A model generated the notes under the pieces. It was not told where the DNA came from and made no database searches. It saw nothing but the letters and a program-made list of their open reading frames with translations. Positions 53,460 to 63,875 of a stretch of 64,000 bases of DNA are shown here, piece by piece; within the stretch, counting starts at the first letter, position 1, and every line of letters starts with the position of its first letter. The position numbers and the translations under genes were made by a program. Location of the stretch: contig JAGVSM010005032.1 of the NCBI GenBank assembly GCA_022494885.1, forward strand, positions 124,001 through 188,000. Direction: 5' to 3'. Source of the stretch: Micrasema longulum. Its lineage: Eukaryota; Arthropoda; Insecta; Trichoptera; Brachycentridae.

Positions 53460-53800
53460 TAATTTTTTTAAAAGGATTAACCTGCTAAGCCTCTATTTAG
53501 AGGCTTGTCAGCAGGTGGGAAAGAAAGGATATAGAACACCCAGACTAATTGAGAAAAAAATCTTCCTTGAATTTTTTTCTTGCAACTGGCGGGAATCGAA
53601 CCCGCAACACCAGTTTCAAATTTAGCTGTCTAACCAACTGCGCCACGGCGCCTGCCTGTTCATTCTAGTAAGGTGTTTATTCAATCTCCAGAGCCCTGTA
53701 AGGGGTACAATCAAACTTGGCAGGGACAACCAAGAGGTGGAGATAGCGAGAGGTCTGGTATGGGCTGCCTTTGAGAGCTATCCTATATTCTCAGGCCTAA
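53460..53800 (-). repeat. SINE family D, full copy
   Basis: On the minus strand the head is GGCGCCGTGGCGCAGTTGGT, TAGACAGC (box A) and GCGGGTTCGATTCCCGCCAG (box B), with a tRNA-like T arm. The acceptor ends do not pair, so it is not a tRNA gene. The plus-strand left end holds the hairpin AAGCCTCTATTTAGAGGCTT, shared with 20905-20975. Confidence 0.75.
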
Positions 53801-53814
53801 AAATTTTTCAAGTC

Positions 53815-54270
53815 ATTTAAAGAAAAAAATATTTGACATTTGTATCCTTCCAATATTAACACAATATGGTTTTGAAACTTCAACTTTTACAAAACTCACG
53901 ATGCAAAAACTCCGTGTAACAAAACGAGCAATGGAGGGGATTTTTAATATTAGTTAGGGAGACAGAAAACGTAATAAATGGATTGGAGAAAATATTTGGG
54001 TTATGCATATGTATGCAGCATACAAAACAGCCTTACTAAAGTGGAACTGGGCTAGCCATACTATTAAAACCGCAGATTATAGATGGACCAAACGGATCCT
54101 GGAATGGCGACCGAGAACCGGCTACAGAAATCCAGGCAGGCCACAAGCAAGATGGTCCGACGATATTAAGAAGATGACAGGGCATCAATGGCACAGACTG
54201 GCAATGGACAGGGAACTGTGGAGGTCAGGAATGGAGGCTTTTTTTCAACACCGGACGAATGAAGGCTGAT
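53815..54270 (+). pseudogene. RTE-type LINE relic (C-terminal end)
   Basis: Reads KLRVTKRAMEG, then KTALLKWNWASHTIKTADYR, WTKRILEWRPRTGYRNPGRP, QARWSDDIKKMTGHQWHRLA and MDRELWRSGMEAF before a stop. These are the last blocks of the RTE polymerase ORF. The terminal frame (54003-54269) is intact, but the upstream part is broken. Confidence 0.9.
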
Positions 54271-54623
54271 GATAATGTTTTAAAAGAAATACAGTGACAA
54301 TAGCTGAAGCTATAAACTTAGGAAAATGATGGCCTTTGTGTGAACAGACCAAGGAATTAAATTAAATGTTTATAAATACTTCCAAAATAAATGTGAAGCA
54401 TTGATGGAGGTAATTATTATGTTAATATTCTAAATATTAATTTAATTAACAAGTTTGCGGTTGTGTCAAACTAAAAGGCATTGGTAGTGAAAAGACGGCT
54501 TTAGCCTACGTAAAACTTAAGTAATTTATGGTAGGAGATATTGTGTCCCTATAAAAAATGAGGGAACATTTTATGAGGAGATATGACAAACAAGCACTCG
54601 CTGTTAGCATTATAATTTAATTA

Positions 54624-54797
54624 TTTTTTTTTTCACCACAATAGGCCAGGAAGCCCAATTACAATGGTGAATTACATCACAGAACACTCAGGCTTGAGAA
54701 AAATCACATTTATTTTTTGTATTATCACCGGGAATCGAACCCGGAACCTTGCGTGTATGAATTAAGCATCTTGACCATTACACCACAGAGGCCACCA
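54624..54797 (-). repeat. SINE family B, copy 4
   Basis: Inverted: CACCACAATAGGCCAGGAAG, CACAGAACACTCAGGCTTGA, ATCACCGGGAATCGAACCCG and CCATTACACCACAGAGGCC. Lies about 300 bp beyond the GASZ stop codon and contains an AATAAA on the minus strand. Confidence 0.82.
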
Positions 54798-55102
54798 AGA
54801 TGTTTTGCCAAGATATTGAAATATTTCTTAGATTTTGATACTGGGCTTTTCTTTGTTTTTAGGATCATAAGTCTTTCAAGGACTTAAACTAAATCAACAA
54901 CGTTGGACATTGGTTTCGAAAATTTGCTGTAACGAGTGTTTTTGTAGATATAAATGTGTTTTTCTTAGTTTAGATTTAGATTGTGTAGAATTTGATTCTC
55001 AAGCCCACTGCATTTAAAGATCATTTTTGTCAAAAATGGTCAATAGGACTAACAAGTACTGGGGCGACGACGTGACATATTATTTAAGCAGGTCCTCTAC
55101 CT

Positions 55103-55246
55103 TTACTTTTTTAAACTAACAAAGGCAATACACACTACTACAGATGATGCAATGCAAAATATGATTTTAGTTTTCTTGAATGACTTTGCTGATAGAGGAT
55201 TCTTTGGCTTGATCAAGTCAGGGGGAGATAGATTGTTCTTGTTTAT
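55103..55246 (-). CDS. Gasz: GASZ-like last exon (tail anchor)
   Basis: 144 nt, acceptor TTCTTTCAG. 47 residues: a polar segment INKNNLSPPDLIKPKNP and basic SFKKTK, then the hydrophobic IIFCIASSVVVCIAFV and LKK, stop at 55103-55105. A short membrane segment with flanking Lys fits a mitochondrial tail anchor. Confidence 0.85.
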   Translation of the reverse strand: MNKNNLSPPDLIKPKNPLSAKSFKKTKIIFCIASSVVVCIAFVSLKK

Positions 55247-58200
55247 CTGAAAGAAGATATGTAGTTAAAATTTTAATTAAATGGATTTGAAGCATTTTTA
55301 TCATTGATATTTAAAGCATCAATATTACGATTTTGGATGATAAACCATTTACATTGTTTAAAGTAACTAAATTATAAAATACCTTATTAAAAATGTGTTA
55401 TTATTAAGAATGTCCCACAAAGCGATTGCTCCTTTTCAAAAATCCTCATTCAGAATGCAGAACATATACGCATAGTATTATTTTGAAATGTAAGGGATAA
55501 TACAGTGTTAAAACACGTTTGTGACGTTGGTACAGTAATTTTACTGTGCCGACTTTTGTGTGCGCAAAATAATAATGTTTCTTTAAATATTCAACTGTGA
55601 AAATGTTTTTTTTTCTTTGCCAATCAATAAATTAAAAACCCGTGGTATAAATTAATGCTTTGCTGTAAAAGCAAGATTTTTTATGAATTTCTTTTTTTGT
55701 CCCAACTTAACACAGGACAGAAGTCCTATAAAATTGGGACATGGTATATATAAAAAGACAATTGTAAATGTAACATTACCTTAAGAAGACTTTGTTTCAA
55801 ATAATATAATTCAATTTTGGTATCCTTTATTACATCCAAAAAATTATAGCCCAACTTAATTACTTCCTCGGAATCAAAAATTGTTGGATTATCCTTATGT
55901 ATTCTGTTCTCGTTGTATTCTAAATTAGATTTCAATACGGAAATAATTCTGAAATAAGATCCCAGGTCAGTGAGACATTCCGCAGGCCTGAAAGAGAAAA
56001 ATAAATTGTATTCTAGTGCAATGAACATTACAAATTATCGGAATGTTAAAAATGCACGCACTAGTCAAAATAATTCCACTAATGAATAGATGTACGTATA
56101 TATACAAGAAAAAAACTTTATTTGTGGGACACTGGATTCTTGTATTTAATAAAATAAGTTTTCAATTATGTAATTTAATATATGTTTATCATACAATCAT
56201 AGAAAAAATAAACAAAAACATGCACTTTACACTTTCAAAAAAACATTTCTTGAACTGTCTAAAACGAGCTCGTTGCAGCATCATTGCATTTTGGCTGTTT
56301 TTTTGCCAGCCGTGACCTCATATTTATTTCCTTCAATTCATATAACAGAAAGTCATATTTTGTTAGCTCTGAATATTCCATTTTATTAAACTCGAACGAG
56401 TAGGGGAAAAAAAATGGCATTAATATCTCAAAAATGGAAAAAAAGAAATGAGACTGTTTTAGCCGTAAAACTATATAAATAAACAACTTTGTATCTATTA
56501 AAATTTGGTTTTAATCAAATAAGTACGCACATTTGTGCCATATTTTCAGTGGCACAAATAGTACAAAATGGTCTTAGTAATATAAGTAGACACATTTCTA
56601 TCATTCATTGAGTGGTACAAATAAAGTTAGTTCTAGTAGTATAAGTAGACTGAATTCTGTCCCATCTTTGATTGTTCAAGTAGTGTATTTGAAATATTTC
56701 TGTTATTTATTAAAATTACTCCTAACACAGAAAAAATGATCTGTAAATAATAACCCATTTCGCAAAATATGAGTTCTGTAGCGAAATAATTAGGTTCATA
56801 ATAATGTAAGTTTGCTCTCCAGAAGTTACACTTTTGTGATTTTACTATTATGTCTGCCAATCAAATATTTATGATTTATATTAATTTGTCTTGTATTATT
56901 TCATATTGTTGACTGTTAATCATGATCTGTATGCTTTTTATGGTTATTGTTATTTTATCATAAACATAAAAATATAGATGTACAAAAATACATATATTTT
57001 TAATAAAAATATTCATATTTAGATTTCACACTACATGAGTATCTTCTGGTTGTAACAACACTGTCTCCACATAATCAAATCAGTCTATTGTAAATTTCTT
57101 ATGTTTGTCTTACCTGTATATTTTTAGATAATTCTGTACCTACCATTTAAAAGAAAAAATGTTTTGCTGAATATTTTTTTAAAACTAAAAATAGCATACA
57201 TGTTTTTTTTATGTGGAATATTTATTTTGTAAATTTAGAATTTCGAAATAACTTTGAAGGCAATGAATTTTCAGTGACATTTTGTAAAATTACTCCTCTA
57301 ACTTAGTCACAAAATCTCAGGTATCAACTGGCATAAAGATTTAATATAAACGTTGATTGGGATTTGTGTACATTTTATTAAAAATAGAAAATTAAAAATA
57401 GGGATTAAAATGATAAAGTCATTGTTTGCTTTGTTAACCTCTATAAGAACCCGTATCTTACATGGCTCAGCCCATTTAAGGATTGTGGAATATAGAGCCA
57501 TATTCTATTTCTTTCTTACTATAAAGATTGCAAAACATAGACAACACAATGATGAAGTTCAGTGGTTTAAAAATAAATAAATTATTAATAGACTATCAAA
57601 TAAAGCAAAATAAAATAGTTTTTATGTATCGTATTATCAAGGCTATGGTTTTTTGAAATTACTCTGCCCGTGGCGGTTACATACGGCACATTAAATGCTT
57701 TAATTTTTTATTATTACCATAATTATTTAACTTTTTGTACATAATGTAAATTTCACTATGGCAGGCTTATTGCCAAATGGCAATTTTTTCCAACCAATTG
57801 ATAAAACAAAAGTTTTATTTATATTATTTAAGTTACAAAACGTATTCCATAGAAAATAAAATAAAAAGCTAAAGGTATACAAAAATAAAAAAAAAACTGT
57901 ATATACATTACCTTAAATAAATACTATTACTCAATGGGAAAAAAGAAAAAAGAGGAAAAAGGAACGTGTAAGAAAACATTTTTCTTTTCTTTTTACACTT
58001 TTCATTATTACAACTTTGTAAACTTACATGAATTTTATTCGTTTGGTTGCTTTAAATCCCAAGACTGTTTGAATATTCCAAGGTCGCATGTGAAATTTTT
58101 GTAGGCCATTTAAAATTTTTTTCCTTTCAAAGGGAAAATTTACACCTATTTTCAATAATGTTTTATCATCAGCAGCAAGGAATGTTGCCAAATCAATTTC

Positions 58201-61200
58201 CTTCTCCACAAATAAGGGCGTTAACCTTTCGCATTTCATCCCATGTAGTATTGGAGGAATGTCAAAATAGAAAGCTGGTCTAAAACAAAATATTATTTAC
58301 CTAAAAAAACAAGAAAACTAGCAAAGGAAAATACATAGTAACGGAATAGAGTAGTATTGTGTATTTAGTAAAACAACTCGGTAGTTGATAGAAAAAGGAT
58401 ATCGCTTTTTGAAAACATACATTTTTACATAAAACATGCTAAAATTTGATGCTCTTTCATATGACAAAAGGATAATATCGTCTATTCAATTCTGAACTAT
58501 CTTTAATGCCAAAACGTTAAGTTTGCTGGAGAGCGATTTTTCAACTTCACAAACAGTATGTTTGAGAGTATTGTAAATGCCGTGTTATTGTAAAATTGTT
58601 AAAAGCGAGAAAATCCTGTTAAGAATGCAAAGTATAATTGCCATTTAAGAGCATCCTAGGGCCTTAGGATAGTTTAGATAAATGATTTTGAGTGTTTAGG
58701 ATAAACTTAAATTTCATTTCAATTTCGAAGGAAAGATAGAGGGCGGGCAGGGTATGGGGCGGAAAAGAGCATCGTGGTTCAGTAATTTTAGACAGTGGTT
58801 CGGTGTGCTGGATGCAGAAGCTGATTAGACTGGCCCAGGATCGTGATGAATTCAGAATGATGGTCGCCAACCTCTGGGAGGAGCGGCAAAAGAAGAAGAC
58901 AGAAATAATTATTTGGTTGTCCTGTACAGTTAAGAAAATTACAGTTATACCCTTTTGCCATCCTGCTACCGAACTACGTCTTTTACTATTTATTTTTCTA
59001 AATTATAAATACAGTAAAACCTCGTTTTTACGTTCTTCGATTTTATTTTTTCCCGCTTTTTACACCGAAATGTTCAGTACACATTTTTCTTCATACATTG
59101 TCATGCAAATATTTCCCCCCAATTAACGTTCTTTACATTTTAGATCACCCTGGTTTAACGCTTAAAATTTTTCAGAATTCATTTGATGTGTCAAAAAACC
59201 TAATTATGTCGTAATAATGATGCCGCGGCCCGCGCGCCACTGCGTGTGCCACGTAAATGAAGAATAAAAACGGGTAAACAACTAATAAAGGATAAATTAT
59301 TGTCAACCTAAATTCAAAGCAGGTTCAGTGTAATTGACCTTTTTGTTTAAGTGTCTTCCTTTAGGGTTGTCTTAGTTTTCATTTGAACAAAAACATCGTA
59401 TTGAATTGAACAAATCATAATACGCAGTTGACAAACGTTTAGAAACAATTTTAATATCATTAAATTGCGATGTTTAAAACATAACAATACATATTTAAAG
59501 TTATAAAAAAGATGGTTTAAAAAGTTGACATAAAAGTGGAAACAATTTTTCAGCGATCTTTGAGACAGTTGTTTTGAGTGATGCCATAGAAAAAAAGTGA
59601 TACCATATAAATAAAATTTCCCAACATGTAGGGGAAAAAATATTGTATGTTATTTTATGCAAATTAAAAACTCTAATTCCATTTTTTTTTTATTTACACA
59701 CAAAGTAATTTTAACACGCTGTTTTAAATCAAATTTTTAAAAAATTGCACAATTTTGTTTGAAAAAATTATGGAATATTTTTAGTGAATTTTTTGACAAT
59801 CTCCACTTATCACCGTTTTTACATTTTTTCTGGAAGTATACAGGCAGTTCATTAAACCCTGTCACATCCGTATGATGGTCAGTATGAGCAAAAAGACATA
59901 TTGGCACATAAAAAAACATATATTTAAAAAAATATTTAGAACAAATAAAATTTAAAAAAATAAAATATCAAAAAAAGCAAACGGTTGCTTACTTCTGCAG
60001 GAGAGAAACGAGGAGGGAGGGGGGAGTATGATACTGCACCGCGCTCCCCTCCTTTCCTCCTGCAGAAGTAAGCAACCATTTGTTTTTTAAAATTTTCTTT
60101 GTTCTAAATATTTTTTTTAATATGCTAAAATGTCTTCTTGCCCATACTGATCATCGTGTGGTTTCGGATGTGACAGGGTTTAAAGAACACCTGTATTTAC
60201 ACTATAGTGCAGCAAATCAATTTTATTTTGATGTAATTCCTATATTTTCCATACATTTTTCATTTCTCACTTTAGCGTTTTCCTCAGTTTTACACTTTTT
60301 TTTCTTGCTCCCTTGAAAAAGGTAAAAAGGGGGTTTTACTGTATTCACATTATTCATTTGAAATATTAATGCACTAAGAATATTAGATTAACCATTACGA
60401 GTCATATAACTTTTATTACTATGAGGCTTACTATCGGAATGACAAATTTACCAATGATGTATACGCAATTGTCTCTTCTCCCTACCTTTCCTTTTAGAGA
60501 AATGGTTACAAGTTATAAAAAATTAAATAGGTTTGTACATTATGTACCCACTTACTTTTTGCTTAATATTCCTGGAAACAAATCTTGCCAACATTCATCA
60601 GTGCTTAATACATTTTTTTCATTTTCATCACAGTCATCTTGAAGAAAAGAATATTGCCCTAAGACAAACAAGATATCAGGATTATTTTTACTAAGAGCGA
60701 GGTATTTCAATTTTTTTTTATCTTCAACCTCGTTTCCTAAAGCTCCCCTTTCAGCAAGTTCTTTTAAAATATCTGCTTTTCCGTGGTCTATTGCATAGTA
60801 AGTTGCCTGAAATAGTTGTAATGAAAACCTTTATTGTAAATTCTTGAAATTAAATAAACAATAGATTAAATACTTTTTGAACACCATTATTAACATACAA
60901 TATTTTTAATGATTTCCTCTGATATGGCATAGTGAGTAAAAGGGGAATAACCTTTTACATTTTTGGAAAATATGAACCAAAAAATTATTTTTTTGTATAT
61001 ACATTTGGAATTACTAATAAATTAACAATATGTATTCATATTCATTTATTTATTCTAAATTAAACGAGGTTAACATATTACAATACGAACTTATGAATAT
61101 CATATGAACTTTGAAGAATATAAAAAGTAAAGGATAGTAAATATAAAAATAAAGCAAGGATAGTAATTATAAAAATAGAGTAAGGATAGTATGGGGAAGT

Positions 61201-62987
61201 TCAGGCCTATGAGAAATTGGACATAAAAAATGTTTTCTTACAAGTGGTAAAAATTGGAGCATTAAATTGTACGGCAAAGTTTCTTAAAAATGCATTTTTT
61301 TTTTGTATATTTTAATAAAAACAAACTATTTTGCATGACGTTACTAGTTCTTCCAAATCAACCAACGATAAAAGAGTTGTGATACATTTCCAAATTACAG
61401 TAAATCAACTGACCAATCAGCAGAACTCATCGAGAAGAAAGGAAAGAGAACTTGAGATATCACACGCAGAGTAGTTTCAAAAATTTATAGAATCACACCC
61501 TTAGAGTATATACAAATAAAGAGGGATAACAAAACATTTTACCAATCCAATGCATGATGCCTGTTATAGCGTACTCATTTTTTACAATATGTTCTAAATG
61601 AGAGAAAGGGAGACAAAAAAAAATTCGTGGGTACGGTCCTCATTTTTTGTTTTGTAGTCGATTTTAGAATTTTACGATGCTTATTTTTTACGTACGCGGC
61701 TAGTATTGCTTCGAACTGTCAAACGCTCTGTCGGTATTTTGATGATTGTTTAACGTATTTAGTGCTTATTACATCAAAATTCATTATGCCGACTTGTGCC
61801 ATGAAAGGATGTTCAAATAGAACTGGAAAAGGGAGAAAACGCTTCAGTTATCACAGGTATTTATCAAATATTATACATTTTCACATTAATACGTTTTTTG
61901 GTAGTTTTCAACATAAATGCACCACTATTTTTGTACTATCATTTGAGCAATTATTATGGCATTTGTTTCTGTGTAATTCAAATACCTTATACATTTGATT
62001 TATCTACCTTTTCGGTGAAACGGCGTGATTTCTCCAAATCACCAAATTGGAAGCGGTATCTTCACTCTATCCAAAGATACGAGTTTAAATAAAAAAAATA
62101 ATAAAGATTACTGTTTTCAGTTTTCAAATCAAACAACGAATTCGGAAAATATTTTGGCATTGGAGACCCCCAAACGGGGGTTTAACCAGTTTAACCAGTT
62201 TTTAAAGATGTTAGTTACAACCTGCCGTCAGAGTAAGCCAATATTTTAACAAATTAGTTAATTTACAAACTCAATAAATTGACTTTATTGCAGTTTTACT
62301 CGTTTATTATATGTAATTGCATATTTGTTTATAAAATTAATTTATGTACCCAACAATGTCATTTATAATGTTTATTATTGCTTAGTTTTATGTATGAAAA
62401 ATATTTTTGGTAAACTTGTTACTAAATTAAAATAAACATTTTTATTGTACTTCCTACTCCCTACCAATCTCTGTAAAAAAAACGCCTTAAGTCGTGCATT
62501 TGTGACAACCCTGTTTTATAAACATCTGGAAACTTAAAACGTCTTCACTAAACAAACGACCACGCCCCCTTTTCAAAAATTTTTACAAACTTTGGAATAG
62601 TACGGACTCTAAGATGTATATACTCTAAGATCACACCGCTGCGCTGATAATACACTAAATAAATATTTGGCTTTGTTTAATACTTTATTTACAAATAAAA
62701 AATTTAAAAAAACCAATGAACTTCCTCATTATAAAAATAAAGCAAGGATAATAATTATTTTACCGTATTTCTGGAACAATCCTGCATTTCTATGTTGGCG
62801 GAGGTTAGCAATAATTTGACAACATCAACTTTGCCAGTGATGACCGCTTTCATAAGCGGAGTAACACGGAATTTATCACCAATATTAATGATTGCATTTT
62901 TATCAAGCAAACTTTTCACACATTCATAATTAGCAATTAAACGTGTACTAGGACTTGAGCACGCACACATTAACGGTGTCTCTGAAT
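55103..62987 (-). CDS. Gasz: GASZ-like protein: ankyrin repeats, SAM domain, C-terminal membrane anchor (partial)
   Basis: Germline scaffold of the piRNA pathway; in Drosophila and silkworm it sits on the mitochondrial outer membrane and supports piRNA biogenesis in nuage. Exons on the minus strand: 62764-62987, 60556-60806, 58028-58279, 55780-55987, 55103-55246. All are GT-AG and in phase, 359 residues. Order of domains: ankyrin repeats (ETPLMCACSS; VTPLMKAVITGKVDVVKLLL; NT-ATYYAIDHGKADILKELA), an acidic linker, a SAM domain (LFVEKEIDLATFLAADD, LLKIGVNFPFERKKILNGLQ), a helical region, and a tail anchor KIIFCIASSVVVCIAFVSLK with TAA. The N-terminal ankyrin repeats lie to the right of the window. 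Assignment rests on this architecture and sequence feel rather than a search. Confidence 0.85.
55780..55987 (-). CDS. Gasz: GASZ-like helical exon
   Basis: 208 nt, acceptor TCTTTCAG, donor CTTAAG|GTAATG. Reads PAECLTDLGSYFRIISVLKS, FDSEEVIKLGYNFLDVIKD, ELYYLKQSLLK. Helix-rich, possible short coiled coil. Confidence 0.85.
55988..57547. other. Intron of the GASZ-like gene
   Basis: A+T-rich. Open frames on both strands carry no recognised domain. No repeat recognised until 57548. Confidence 0.5.
57548..57680 (-). mobile_element. THAP-associated MITE, end fragment
   Basis: GATGAAGTTCAGTGGTTTAA, ATTAATAGACTATCAAATAA and TTATCAAGGCTATGGTTTTT match the right end of the 44112-44510 copy in inverted sense. 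Confidence 0.6.
57755..57995 (+). repeat. LINE 3' tail fragment
   Basis: GGCAGGCTTATTGCCAAATG, GCAATTTTTTCCAACCAA, later ATTACTCAATGGGAAAAAAG. The same motifs occur at 7885-7940 and 10435-10460. Confidence 0.55.
58028..58279 (-). CDS. Gasz: GASZ-like exon with SAM domain
   Basis: 252 nt, acceptor GTTTTAG, donor TTCAT|GTAAGT. Begins PAFYFDIPPILHGMKCERL and contains the five-helix SAM pattern LTPLFVEKEIDLATFLAADD, LLKIGVNFPFERKKILNGL. Confidence 0.85.
58700..58915 (+). pseudogene. LINE relic (end of polymerase ORF)
   Basis: In shifted frames: RQGMGRKRASWFSNFRQWFG, then KLIRLAQDRDEFRMMVANLW followed by a Lys-rich end. This 'GRKRxSWLRNxRxW...A.DRxExxxxVANL' pattern is the C-terminal end of insect LINE polymerases. 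Lies in an intron of the GASZ-like gene. Confidence 0.75.
59012..60341. mobile_element. pogo/Tigger-like non-autonomous transposon
   Basis: Ends CAGTAAAACCTCGTTTTTAC (59012 onward) and, inverted, CAGTAAAACCCCCTTTTTAC ending at 60341. TA sits on both sides (59010-59011, 60342-60343), the target of the Tc1/mariner-pogo group. About 1.33 kb, no transposase frame. It contains the palindromic MITE D copy 2. It lies in an intron of the GASZ-like gene. Confidence 0.8.
59838..60196. mobile_element. Palindromic MITE D, copy 2, nested in the pogo-like element
   Basis: TACAGGCAGTTCATTAAACC, CTGTCACATCCG and AAAAAGACATATTGGCAC mirror AAAATGTCTTCTTGCCC, GGTTTCGGATGTGACAGGGT and GAACACCTGTA. The centre is a strong G+C-rich stem (CTTCTGCAGGAGAGAAACGA against TCCTTTCCTCCTGCAGAAG). 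Confidence 0.88.
60556..60806 (-). CDS. Gasz: GASZ-like exon completing the ankyrin region
   Basis: 251 nt, acceptor TATTTCAG, donor AAAAA|GTAAGT. The start TYYAIDHGKADILKELAERG is an ankyrin repeat completed from the previous exon. Then KYLALSKNNPDILFVLGQY and an acidic stretch. Confidence 0.85.
61115..61190. repeat. 26-bp tandem array (three units) next to the THAP element
   Basis: GGATAGT occurs at 61132, 61158 and 61184, exactly 26 bp apart, within units of the form TATAAAAATAAAGCAAGGAT. A fourth unit lies at 62730-62755, on the other side of the THAP element. Confidence 0.85.
61191..62729 (+). mobile_element. THAP-domain DNA transposon relic (long member of the MITE family)
   Basis: Ends GGGGAAGTTCAGGCC (left) and CCAATGAACTTCCTCATT (right) are inverted versions of the family end CCAATGAGGAAGTTCA. 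The first 300 bp match 48273 and, inverted, 44112-44510. Unlike those copies it carries 61786-62090, a THAP-type coding start, so it may descend from an autonomous element. It splits a 26-bp tandem array in an intron of the GASZ-like gene. Similarity to P-type transposons is an inference from the THAP domain only. Confidence 0.65.
61786..62092 (+). pseudogene. THAP-domain exon(s), truncated transposase
   Basis: ATG opens MPTCAMKGCSNRTGKGRKRF, SYH, the classical THAP start (M-P-x-x-C...GC-x-N). A donor-like CACAG|GTATTT follows at 61857. A second frame (about 62010-62090) reads KRRDFSKSPNWKRYLHSIQR, YEFK, similar to the middle of a THAP domain. The second Cys-x-x-His pair and the catalytic part are missing, so no active protein is expected. 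Confidence 0.6.
62764..62987 (-). CDS. Gasz: GASZ-like exon with two ankyrin repeats
   Basis: 224 nt, acceptor TTTTTACAG, donor ACG|GTAAAA. Reads SETPLMCACSSPSTRLIANY, ECVKSLLDKNAIINIGD, KFRVTPLMKAVITGKVDVVK and LLLTSANIEMQD. It begins two bases into a codon, so an upstream exon must end with one extra base. Confidence 0.88.
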
Positions 62988-63779
62988 CTGTAAAAATAAT
63001 GTACAGACCAATTATTTCACCGTGATCATAGAACAATGACGGATGTACGAAAAATGCAACATTGACTTTTTTTATATAAGATCTTGGTGGGAAAACGAAT
63101 TCCCACGCGGGTGGGTGCGGGGCGAGTACCGGTACCAGTACCGATAAGGGCAGGTATGAAAGTCATAAAAACGTTAATAAGATATTGTTATAAATTGAGT
63201 ATTACAACCAGAATTATCTTCTTTAAAAAAAAAGTTTTAACTAAAATATTTCAATAAAGATTTTTTTTAAAGTATTACTGAAGGCATAATTTTATGTAGA
63301 AATAAAGAAAAATGTCACAAAAATGTATGTGATTTAAAATGCTTGTAATTCTTTTTTAAAAAAATAAAAAAAAATTGTTTCTGCCACTTCCATGTTTAAT
63401 TTATTATCTTCAAATTATTACAACAAATTTTAATTTGATACATAGTCTTTATTGAGATCCCAGATACCTAAGTTTAGTCTAAATTTAAAATGGCATAATA
63501 TGCAGCTTTAAGTATATTTTTTACCTATTACCTTTAAAAATTATTGTTTTTTTCTAATTTGTTTTTTTATTATTGCGCGATTAAAAAAACATTGGTTTTA
63601 AAATGGCAAAATCGTATGATTTCCTCGTTTTGCGTGCGTTTTACCAGACTACAGCGTTAATGGTTTTTCATGTTGGTTTAAATTTTTTTTTTAGAAAAAG
63701 ATAAATTTACGTTCTTATGATTTACCCAAATATTTAATTTTGAGGGCCATTTTCAACGAGTTGTAAATAACTCATTATT
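62988..63779. other. Intron upstream of the first visible GASZ-like exon
   Basis: A G+C-rich patch at 63100-63150 (CCCACGCGGGTGGGTGCGGG, GTACCGGTACCAGTACCG) stands out from the A+T-rich surroundings. No exon found; the missing ankyrin exon should lie further right. Confidence 0.45.
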
Positions 63780-63875
63780 AGAAAATGAGAATCAAGTTGG
63801 GGTAGAGTGGAATTCAAACCACGGACCTTTCAGTTGTGAGTCCGAGACACTAGCCATGGGACAACAACCCGAGTC
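63780..63875 (-). repeat. SINE family C, copy 6
   Basis: GAGAATCAAGTTGGGGTAGA, ACCACGGACCTTTCAGTTGT, GAGTCCGAGACACTAGCC, ACAACAACCCG, in the same order as copies 2-5 and the reverse of copy 1. Confidence 0.7.

Noticed and set aside
53575..53655. Possible tRNA gene on the minus strand
   Set aside because: Box A, box B and a T arm are present, but the 5' GGCGCCG cannot pair with the 3' end, and the sequence runs on into a SINE body with a shared tail hairpin.
56043..56315. 90-codon plus-strand open frame
   Set aside because: Biased towards hydrophobic and Lys residues as expected from A+T-rich intron DNA, with no domain; it lies antisense in a GASZ-like intron.
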